The notes below the pieces were generated by a model. That model saw only the letters and a list, made by a program, of their open reading frames with translations, did no database searches and was not told the DNA's origin. This document shows positions 1-6,318 of a DNA stretch of 6,636 nucleotides, one piece after another; position 1 is the first letter of the stretch, and each line of letters opens with the position of its first letter. This DNA comes from Bacteroidales bacterium (lineage in GTDB: Bacteria; Bacteroidota; Bacteroidia; Bacteroidales; UBA932). The stretch spans positions 1-6,636 of the forward strand of contig JAFZFL010000070.1 in NCBI GenBank assembly GCA_017555925.1, given 5' to 3'. A program made the position numbers and the translations under genes.

Positions 1-410
1 GCAACATACAGACTGTTGATGCCATAGCCAGATTCAAACCTCTTACCGGTGTATATGGCAATTGTGACGATCAGGAGATTAGGCTCTGCCAACCGCCTGT
101 GCAATGGTTTGAGATTGAAGGAATGAAGATTCTTATGATGCATATTGGCGGATACCCGGGCAGGTACGACTATAAAGCCCTCCAACTGATTTATGCCCAC
201 AGACCAGACATCTTTATCTGCGGCCACTCCCATATTCTTAAGGTAATGAATGACAAAAGATTGGGCATGCTCGTCATTAATCCGGGGGCAGCAGGAGTAC
301 AGGGCTTTCATCAGGTAAGAACTGCACTCCGATTCAGAATAGAGAACGGGACTGTCAAGGATATGGAGGTAGGGGAATGGGAACGGAAGATTATATCCCA
401 GGAACTCTAA
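1..410 (+). CDS. YfcE-type metallophosphoesterase, 3' part (5' end outside window)
   Basis: Reading codons from position 3 gives 135 residues that end at TAA 408-410. The frame is open to the left edge, so the gene starts outside the window. Visible motifs are those of the calcineurin-like phosphoesterases of the YfcE/MJ0936 type: GNCDD (57-71) as the GN[HC]D/E metal site, a histidine in MMHIGG (His codon 141-143), and GHSH (222-233) followed by NPGAAG, which is typical of this family. These residues normally bind two metal ions for phosphodiester hydrolysis in the cytoplasm. The N-terminal D-x-H motif and part of the first metal site, roughly 30-40 residues, lie outside the window. A GTG at 99 is not the start, because the GNCDD motif lies upstream in the same frame. 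The natural substrate is unknown for most members. The 35-base gap to the next gene shows no terminator, so the two may be co-transcribed. Confidence 0.9.
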   Translation, partial: NIQTVDAIARFKPLTGVYGNCDDQEIRLCQPPVQWFEIEGMKILMMHIGGYPGRYDYKALQLIYAHRPDIFICGHSHILKVMNDKRLGMLVINPGAAGVQGFHQVRTALRFRIENGTVKDMEVGEWERKIISQEL

Positions 411-445
411 TACAAGCTAAAACAACAAAACAAACAATATTATTT

Positions 446-2911
446 ATGACTTTACTTAAAAAAGCCCTGTTTACCGCAGCCGCACTATGCTGTGGTGTGC
501 TATATGCACAACAGACACCTGTAACAAAGGCAAACTACGAACTGGCAGAACGCTTCTCCCCAAAGAAGGTTGCCAAGATGGTATTTTCCACAAAGGTTCA
601 GCCCAACTACTTCAAAAACTCAAACAAATTCTGGTACTCATACACCACAGGATCAGGTATCCAGTACTATATTGTGGACCCTGTTGCCGGCACCAAGAAT
701 AAAATCTGGGATATGGCCGAACTTGCAGCACAGGTGACCGAGATTACAAAAGATCCATTTGATGCACAGCATCTTCCTATCAAGGAATTGGAACTTGTAG
801 ATGACAAATATTTCACATTTGAAATTACATCTTCACTAATGGTTCCTAAAAAGGACAAGAAGGGAGGAGACGAATCTAAAGGCAAAAAGGCCGGCAAAGA
901 GAAGAAAGTATTCAGATTCCAGTATGAGATTGCCAATGGCAAACTTACAGACATTACCGACACAGAAGAGAAAAAAGAGTTCCCGCAATGGGCAAGAATG
1001 AGTCCCGACGGCAAATATGGTGTATACGTAAAGAGATACAACTTATGGTATATGGATGCTGAAAACCTCAGGAAGGCACATGAGGATGATAAGGACTCCA
1101 CCATTGTTGAGCACCAGCTTACCACAGATGGCACAGCCGATTTCCCTTACGGTGGACGTTATGCCGACCCCTACGCAACAGAAAAGGATTTGGACCAACG
1201 TGTAACTCCCCAGCTTGCATGGTCGCCGGACGGAAAACACTTTATAATGGTGCGTACAGACCTGAGCAACATAAAACCTCTATGGGTAATTGATGTTCTG
1301 GCAAATCCAAGACCAAAACTTGAAGCATACAAATATCAGATGCCTGGAGAGCCAAGTCCTAAACAGCATCTGTATCTGTTTGACTTTGAAGCAAAAAGCT
1401 CTAAAGTTATTAAAACAGATGCATTTAAGGACCAGACGCTTACACTTGAACATGCACCATTCACCCATAAGATGAATTATGACGATTATTTCTCACCTTT
1501 ATGGTTAGGAGACAATACAAAATTCTACTTCAAACGTACCAGCAGAGATCTTAAACGTATGGATATTTGCGTAGCAGAGGTCAATTCAGACAGCTGCAGT
1601 ACTGTTATAGAGGAGCGTCTTAACACCTATGTGGAGAAACGCGAAAGCCGTCTTGTAAACAACGGTTCAGAAATTATACACTGGTCAGAAAGGGACGGAT
1701 GGGCACATCTATACCTGTTTGGAACCGACGGCAAATTGAAGAACCGCATTACAAAAGGTGATTGGCACGTAGATCAGATACTTGGTGTTGACCAGGCCAA
1801 ACGCCTTGTCTATTTTACAGCATGCGGCAAGGACAAGAGTCTTAATCCATACTATCACCATGTATATGTTGCCAATCTTGACGGCTCTAACGTAAAGCTT
1901 TTGAGTAAAGGTAACTATGATTTTGAAGAGACAGTATTCACAGATGACAACCGCTACTTTGTATGCAACTACTCACGTGTAGATACAGCACCAATGTCTG
2001 CTCTTTTTGACAATACAGGACGTAAGATTATGGATCTGGAAGAGGCAGACCTGAGCCAATTATTTGCAATGGGATATAAATTCCCGGAAATCTTTAAAGT
2101 AAAAGCCGGTGACGGCATTACAGATCTTTATGGTGTAATGTACAAACCATTTGACTTTGATTCAACCAAATTATACCCTATCATCGAGTATGTATATCCA
2201 GGACCTCAAACTGAGGCCAACAACAGTGTCTGGAGCAAATCAATGAACAGAATTGACCGTCTTGCCCAATTGGGATTTGTTGTAGTTACAGTAGGTAACC
2301 GCGGCGGGCATCCAAACAGATCAAAATGGTATCACAACTTCGGTTATGGCAATTTGAGAGATTACGGATTGGAAGACAAGAAGGTTACTGTCCAACAGCT
2401 CGCAGCACGCTATCCGTTCATCAACGGCAAAAAAGTTGGTATACACGGCCATTCAGGTGGAGGTTTTATGTCTACAGCAGCTATTCTAAAATATCCTGAT
2501 TTCTTTACTGCAGCTGTATCCTGTGCAGGAAACCACGACAACAGTATATATAACCGATGGTGGAGCGAACAGCATCACGGAGTGCTTGAAGAGATTTCAG
2601 AGAAGGGAGACACCACTTTCAAATATAAGATTGACACCAATCAGGAGATTGCAAAAAATCTTAAAGGCCATCTGTTGCTTATAACAGGAGATATTGACAA
2701 CAACGTGCATCCTGGAGGCACAATCAGGGTTGTAAATGCGCTTATAAAAGCCAACAAACGCTTTGATATGCTGGTTTTGCCAGGACAGCGCCACCACTTT
2801 GGCAATATGGATGAATACTTCTTCTGGAGAATGGCCGACTACTTCTCAAAATACCTTATGGAAGATGATACACCAAGGCCTGTAGATATTCCGGAGATGA
2901 ATAACAACTGA
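446..2911 (+). CDS. Secreted S9 family (DPP IV-like / prolyl oligopeptidase) serine peptidase
   Basis: This 821-residue protein has the S9 architecture: signal peptide, beta-propeller, then an alpha/beta-hydrolase domain. The start at 446 is chosen because it opens a classic signal peptide (MTLLKK, hydrophobic core to about residue 19, likely cut after Ala21 before QQ). The in-frame ATG at 377 would bury it and overlap the upstream gene. Residues about 60-560 look like a DPP IV N-terminal propeller, including SERDGWAHLYLF (414-425). The catalytic domain begins near YPIIEYVYPGP (577-587), where Tyr584 aligns with the oxyanion-hole tyrosine of DPP IV. The triad reads as Ser670 in GHSGGG, Asp751 in GDIDNNVH, and His783 in PGQRHHF (His784 is the alternative). 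It probably cleaves peptides in the periplasm. Oddities: the nucleophile motif is GHSGGG rather than GWSYGG; no YEEE-type glutamate motif is seen where DPP IV has it (here DFPYGGRYAD from residue 232); and a lysine-rich stretch fills residues about 133-154. Family assignment is firm; exact specificity is not. Confidence 0.93.
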   Translation: MTLLKKALFTAAALCCGVLYAQQTPVTKANYELAERFSPKKVAKMVFSTKVQPNYFKNSNKFWYSYTTGSGIQYYIVDPVAGTKNKIWDMAELAAQVTEITKDPFDAQHLPIKELELVDDKYFTFEITSSLMVPKKDKKGGDESKGKKAGKEKKVFRFQYEIANGKLTDITDTEEKKEFPQWARMSPDGKYGVYVKRYNLWYMDAENLRKAHEDDKDSTIVEHQLTTDGTADFPYGGRYADPYATEKDLDQRVTPQLAWSPDGKHFIMVRTDLSNIKPLWVIDVLANPRPKLEAYKYQMPGEPSPKQHLYLFDFEAKSSKVIKTDAFKDQTLTLEHAPFTHKMNYDDYFSPLWLGDNTKFYFKRTSRDLKRMDICVAEVNSDSCSTVIEERLNTYVEKRESRLVNNGSEIIHWSERDGWAHLYLFGTDGKLKNRITKGDWHVDQILGVDQAKRLVYFTACGKDKSLNPYYHHVYVANLDGSNVKLLSKGNYDFEETVFTDDNRYFVCNYSRVDTAPMSALFDNTGRKIMDLEEADLSQLFAMGYKFPEIFKVKAGDGITDLYGVMYKPFDFDSTKLYPIIEYVYPGPQTEANNSVWSKSMNRIDRLAQLGFVVVTVGNRGGHPNRSKWYHNFGYGNLRDYGLEDKKVTVQQLAARYPFINGKKVGIHGHSGGGFMSTAAILKYPDFFTAAVSCAGNHDNSIYNRWWSEQHHGVLEEISEKGDTTFKYKIDTNQEIAKNLKGHLLLITGDIDNNVHPGGTIRVVNALIKANKRFDMLVLPGQRHHFGNMDEYFFWRMADYFSKYLMEDDTPRPVDIPEMNNN

Positions 2912-2928
2912 TTATAAACTACTAATTG

Positions 2929-2965
2929 TGAAGGGGCTCTAAAAAATAGTGCCCCTTCATTTTTT
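2929..2965 (+). terminator. Rho-independent terminator after the S9 peptidase gene
   Basis: A perfect 8-bp stem, GAAGGGGC (2930-2937) with GCCCCTTC (2951-2958), is extended by an outer T-A pair (2929/2959). After one inner T-T mismatch, three more pairs (2939-2941 with 2947-2949) close a loop of five A residues. Six T residues follow (2960-2965). It sits 17 bases after the stop codon of the S9 gene, so it should end that transcript and make the next gene depend on its own promoter. Confidence 0.9.
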
Positions 2966-2983
2966 ATCCCAATAAAGTTAAAA

Positions 2984-3008
2984 ATACACTATCAGATAGT
3001 CATAGTAT
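2984..3008 (+). promoter_or_regulatory. Interrupted palindrome, candidate operator
   Basis: ACTATC-A-GATAGT (2988-3000) is a perfect 6-bp inverted repeat with a one-base centre. Flanking ATAC (2984-2987) and GTAT (3005-3008) add an outer, asymmetrically spaced match. It has no T-run, so it is not a terminator. It lies about 20 bases upstream of a -7-like element at 3016-3023, where a -33 box would be expected. A transcription factor site is plausible, but the surroundings are AT-rich and a chance palindrome is possible. Confidence 0.3.
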
Positions 3009-3015
3009 ATTTTTA

Positions 3016-3023
3016 TATCTTTG
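3016..3023 (+). promoter_or_regulatory. Possible upstream -7 element (TATCTTTG)
   Basis: TATCTTTG matches the Bacteroidota -7 consensus TAnnTTTG exactly. No TTTG is found 19-21 bases upstream; that place is occupied by the palindrome at 2988-3000. It could be a second, activator-dependent promoter for the FadL-like gene about 98 bases downstream, or a chance match. Confidence 0.35.
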
Positions 3024-3055
3024 ATTATCTGCGCTTTATGGAAGAGAATAAAGTT

Positions 3056-3088
3056 TTTGTATATTTTAAATATTTTTATATACCTTTG
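3056..3088 (+). promoter_or_regulatory. Bacteroidota-type promoter for the FadL-like gene
   Basis: TTTG (3056-3059) and TACCTTTG (3081-3088) match the -33 TTTG and -7 TAnnTTTG consensus of Bacteroidota primary-sigma promoters, with 21 bases between them. Transcription would start a few bases downstream, giving a short leader of roughly 25 bases before the ATG at 3121. The leader is A/T-rich with no Shine-Dalgarno sequence, as is usual in this phylum. This placement also argues against a GTG start at 3088, whose G is the last base of the -7 box. Confidence 0.72.
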
Positions 3089-3120
3089 TGGCCGTTTTTT
3101 TATTAAATAAATGGAATAAA

Positions 3121-4596
3121 ATGATTAAAACTAACTTAAAGAATTTAGCATGCACATTTGCAAAAAGAACTTTTGCGATTATGGCAGCATGCGCCATCTC
3201 TCTACCTGCATTTGCGGAGGGGTATCAAGTCAACAGCCAGAGTGCAAGACAGGCAGGTATGGCCCATACAGGTGTTGCACTGAAACTTGGAGCTGAGAGC
3301 ATGCTCTTTAACCCTGCAGGTATGTCATTCATGGATTCTAAATTTGACATTTCACTCGGTGTTACAGGTATAGTATCTAAAGTCAAATACCAAAATGGCA
3401 ATAATGTTACAGAGACTGAGAACCCTCTCAGCACACCTCTTTTCGGTTATATCGGCTACAAACCTTGCAAGAACCTTGCATTTGGTGTAAGTATAACAAA
3501 TCCGGCAGGAAACTCATTGGTATGGCCAAATAGCTGGGCAGGCTCTACCATTATCCAGGACATATCATTGAAAGCATTCTCTGTACAGCCTACTGTATCT
3601 TACAAATTTGGAAATATAGTAAGTATAGGAGCAGGTCTTATGATTGATTTTGGAAGCTTCAACCAGAACAAGGCATTGGTACCACAGGGCACATTTGACC
3701 AGTTGGGAACATTGGCAGGTTCTCTATCAGGAATGATTCCTGCTATGGGAGCTATGGCTCAAATGATAGGCTCACTTCCGCAGAGCGATTTGGCAAACAT
3801 AGAACTTTCAGGAAAATCAGATATTTCATACGGTTTCAATGTGGGTGTTATGGTAAATGTATCACCTAAAGTAACTATAGGTGCATCTTACAGATCTACA
3901 GTACAGATGAACGTAAATGGCGGTGAGGCTAAAATCATTTATGCCAACGATGCTGCAAAAAATGTGATCAATACATTTGCCGGCATTAATCTTCAGGACT
4001 TGGTAAGCAAATTGCCTGCAAATATGGCTGGAGCCCTTGATCTGACCTCAATAGCTGCACAACAGCAACAGCTTAAGTTCATGAGCGCACTTGACGGTGC
4101 AAAATTTAATGCATCACTTCCTATTCCAAGCATCCTTATGGCCGGTGTTGCATATAAGCCTATTGAAGATCTTACCCTTACAGGTGATTTCCAATACACA
4201 GGCTGGAAGGCATACGATGAACTTAACGTAGAGTTTGACGAGACTACAGGCAACTACACAATCTCAAGCAAAAAAGAGTATGACAACTCATACGCTATCA
4301 GAATTGGTGGTGAGTATGTAATCTCAGACCTTGCTGCAGTAAGATTGGGCGGTTACATAGATACTACACCTGTACATACAGACAACTACAACCCTGAAAC
4401 TCCTGGAGCAACAACTTTTGGTGCTACAGCCGGAGCAACATTGAGCCCTGTTAAATTTATGGCAATTGACCTTACACTTGCATATCTTGCAGGCCAAAAG
4501 ACATATGGTTCATATACAGATGGAGGCGTAACCTTTGCAGGAGAGTACCAGAAGAGCGCATTTATTCCTGCTATCGGTTTGAGATTCAAGTTCTAA
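3121..4596 (+). CDS. FadL/OmpP1/TodX-family outer-membrane transport protein
   Basis: The product is a 491-residue outer-membrane beta-barrel of the Toluene_X (FadL) family, which passes long-chain fatty acids or other hydrophobic compounds through the outer membrane by lateral diffusion. A signal peptide covers residues 1-32, with a likely cut at AFA|EGYQ. The mature N terminus, with NSQSARQAGMAHTG and then FNPAGMSFM (63-71), is the family hallmark and corresponds to the hatch region. Alternating amphipathic strands follow, and the chain ends in GLRFKF, the terminal aromatic expected for BamA-dependent barrel insertion. A methionine- and glycine-rich hydrophobic segment (about 201-222) and a Gln-rich helix-like segment (about 310-320) probably form extracellular loops. 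The start at 3121 is preferred over GTG 3088, which overlaps the promoter; an ATG at 3111 hits a stop after two codons. The gene lies between two terminators, so it is probably a single-gene transcript. The ligand cannot be read from sequence. Confidence 0.92.
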   Translation: MIKTNLKNLACTFAKRTFAIMAACAISLPAFAEGYQVNSQSARQAGMAHTGVALKLGAESMLFNPAGMSFMDSKFDISLGVTGIVSKVKYQNGNNVTETENPLSTPLFGYIGYKPCKNLAFGVSITNPAGNSLVWPNSWAGSTIIQDISLKAFSVQPTVSYKFGNIVSIGAGLMIDFGSFNQNKALVPQGTFDQLGTLAGSLSGMIPAMGAMAQMIGSLPQSDLANIELSGKSDISYGFNVGVMVNVSPKVTIGASYRSTVQMNVNGGEAKIIYANDAAKNVINTFAGINLQDLVSKLPANMAGALDLTSIAAQQQQLKFMSALDGAKFNASLPIPSILMAGVAYKPIEDLTLTGDFQYTGWKAYDELNVEFDETTGNYTISSKKEYDNSYAIRIGGEYVISDLAAVRLGGYIDTTPVHTDNYNPETPGATTFGATAGATLSPVKFMAIDLTLAYLAGQKTYGSYTDGGVTFAGEYQKSAFIPAIGLRFKF

Positions 4597-4682
4597 AAAT
4601 ATAGAATTTTAACAGGTAAGGGCAAAAAATTATAGAATCAAATATTTCTTTACCGGGAAAATATAATTCTTACTCCCTATAG

Positions 4683-4736
4683 ACACGTTTCAAAATGGAG
4701 GTACTATTTTTACCAAAATTTTGAAACGTGTTTTTT
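4683..4736 (+). terminator. Strong hairpin with T-run, directly abutting the comM start codon
   Basis: A perfect 14-bp inverted repeat pairs 4683-4696 (ACACGTTTCAAAAT) with 4718-4731. Inside it, GGTA (4700-4703) can pair with TACC (4711-4714), leaving a 7-base loop. Six T residues (4731-4736) follow on the + strand, so it has the form of an intrinsic terminator, most simply for the FadL-like gene that ends 86 bases upstream. No T-run follows on the other strand. The last T is the base before the comM ATG, so the structure may also affect comM expression. The unpaired part contains GGAGGT (4697-4702). Confidence 0.8.
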
Positions 4737-6308
4737 ATGTTGTGTAAAGTATTTTGTGCCTGCTGTACTGGGCTTGAGGCTGTAATAATAACTGTTGAAG
4801 CAGATGTCACCCCAGGTATCTCCTTCTATCTTGTAGGTCTTCCCGACAGTGCTGTAAAAGAGAGCCAGCAAAGAATAAGCACTGCCCTCACCCATTATGG
4901 ATACCGTATACCCGGAAGGAGAATTGTAATAAATATGGCACCTGCCAATATAAGAAAAGAGGGCTCCGCCTTTGATATTGCCATTGCCATAGGTATAATA
5001 TGCGCTTCCGGACAAATTCCACAAGGCAACATACCCCAAGAGAGGCTCAACTCCTTTCTCATTATGGGCGAGCTTGCTCTGGATGGGAATCTGCGGACAT
5101 TTTCAGGAGCTCTGCCAATTGCAATCAAGGCTGCTGAAACAGGATTTTCGGGCTGCATTTTTCCTTACGAAGCAGCCCGGGAGTGTGCCGAAATAGATAA
5201 TATTGCAATCTTTGCGGCTAAAGACATAAAGGATGTGATAGATATTCTCTCCTCTCCTGAAGAGAGCCAACACCTTTTGGCCACAAACATATTCAACCGT
5301 CCGTCGGCATCCTGCAACAGCACAGATCCAAAAGTATTTGAATATGATTTTGCAGATGTAAAGGGACAACTGTGTGCCAAAACCGCCCTTGAAATTGCAG
5401 CTGCAGGTTCACACAACATTATTCTGGCCGGTTCTCCAGGCTGTGGCAAAACCTTTATGGCAAAGTGTCTGCCCTCAATTATGCCTCCGTTAAGCCGCGA
5501 AGAATCCATAGAGACCAGCAAAATCTACTCAATAAGCGGTATGCTGCAGACAAGTAGCGGTTTTATGAAAGAGAGGCCATTCAGAGCGCCACACCATACT
5601 TCAACCGCAAGTGCCCTGATTGGAGGAGGACACTCCTCCCTACCCGGTGAAATATCATTAGCTCATAATGGCATCCTCCTTCTTGACGAATTTTGCGAAT
5701 TTTCACGAAATATAATTGAAACTCTACGCCAGCCTATGGAAGAGGGCACCATTCAAATTAGCAGGGTAAAGCAAAAATATCTTTATCCTGCCAACTTTAT
5801 GCTTGTTGCAACAATGAATCCCTGTCCTTGCGGATTCTACGGCAGTTCACAACACCACTGCAACTGTTCAGCAGCCTCAATAATAAAATACAACTCAAGA
5901 ATATCTGGCCCCATACTGGACAGAATAGATCTGCATGTCTTTGTAAACCCCGTTGAGACATCTGATCTCCTTGAAAACAGACTGGAAAAGCTTAACGAAA
6001 GCAGTCACACTATAGCCCAAAGGGTGGCCGCAGCGAGAGAGATACAATACGAAAGATTCAAAAATAAAAAATACAACACCAACTCAAACATTCCTGCCTC
6101 AAAAATTGACCACTACTGCTCTCTTGGTTTAAAAGAGAGAAACTACATTAAAGGGATTATAAGCAAATTGGGGCTCTCCGCAAGGAGCTACACAAGAATA
6201 TTAAAAATATCTCGCACAATAGCCGATTTGGATGGCAAGGATTTTATATCTTTGGAACATATTTCAAAAGCCCTCCAGTACAGGGGCGGCATTACACATC
6301 AATTATAA
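4737..6308 (+). CDS. comM: ComM/YifB-family Mg-chelatase-like AAA+ ATPase
   Basis: This 523-residue protein matches the usual length of about 500-515 for ComM/YifB. ComM is a hexameric helicase that promotes branch migration when incoming DNA is recombined in naturally competent bacteria; the family is also widespread in species not known to be competent. In order: an N-terminal ChlI-like domain (about 1-190, with VGLPDSAVKESQQR), an AAA+ core with Walker A GSPGCGKT (232-239, Lys238), RAPHHT, and Walker B ILLLDEF (Asp317, Glu318), the family cysteine motif NPCPCGFYG with CNC (Cys363, 365, 375, 377), SGPILDRIDLHV, and a C-terminal Mg_chelatase_C domain with GLSARSYTRILKISRTIADL. The ATG at 4737 is chosen because MLCKVF...GLEA aligns with the family N terminus; GTG 4728 lies within the hairpin stem, and TGA at 4722 blocks anything further upstream. 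The first ten residues contain four cysteines (3, 7, 9, 10), which is unusual. tsaE follows after 10 bases. Confidence 0.94.
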   Translation: MLCKVFCACCTGLEAVIITVEADVTPGISFYLVGLPDSAVKESQQRISTALTHYGYRIPGRRIVINMAPANIRKEGSAFDIAIAIGIICASGQIPQGNIPQERLNSFLIMGELALDGNLRTFSGALPIAIKAAETGFSGCIFPYEAARECAEIDNIAIFAAKDIKDVIDILSSPEESQHLLATNIFNRPSASCNSTDPKVFEYDFADVKGQLCAKTALEIAAAGSHNIILAGSPGCGKTFMAKCLPSIMPPLSREESIETSKIYSISGMLQTSSGFMKERPFRAPHHTSTASALIGGGHSSLPGEISLAHNGILLLDEFCEFSRNIIETLRQPMEEGTIQISRVKQKYLYPANFMLVATMNPCPCGFYGSSQHHCNCSAASIIKYNSRISGPILDRIDLHVFVNPVETSDLLENRLEKLNESSHTIAQRVAAAREIQYERFKNKKYNTNSNIPASKIDHYCSLGLKERNYIKGIISKLGLSARSYTRILKISRTIADLDGKDFISLEHISKALQYRGGITHQL

Positions 6309-6318
6309 CCCTATTGTT

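Noticed and set aside
99..101. GTG as the start of the phosphoesterase
   Set aside because: The GNCDD metal-binding motif is encoded upstream in the same open frame, so the gene continues beyond the window edge.
377..445. Upstream in-frame ATG that would lengthen the S9 peptidase by 23 residues
   Set aside because: It overlaps the end of the phosphoesterase gene by 34 bases and would place a polar stretch in front of a complete signal peptide that begins at 446.
485..500. Lipoprotein signal at Cys15/Cys16 of the S9 peptidase
   Set aside because: The residues before the cysteines (AAL) do not make a lipobox (no Gly, Ala or Ser at -1), while a signal peptidase I site after Ala21 fits well.
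667..1134. Long antisense open frame (155 codons) opposite the S9 gene, and similar ones opposite the porin and comM genes
   Set aside because: They lie fully inside well-supported genes, carry no recognisable domain and have the composition expected of a complementary-strand shadow.
3088..3120. GTG start for the FadL-like protein
   Set aside because: The G of the GTG is the last base of the TACCTTTG -7 element, so it would lie upstream of the transcription start; the ATG at 3121 opens a normal signal peptide.
4710..5521. Three antisense open frames opposite the comM 5' half
   Set aside because: They overlap each other and a strongly supported AAA+ gene; no motif or promoter supports them.
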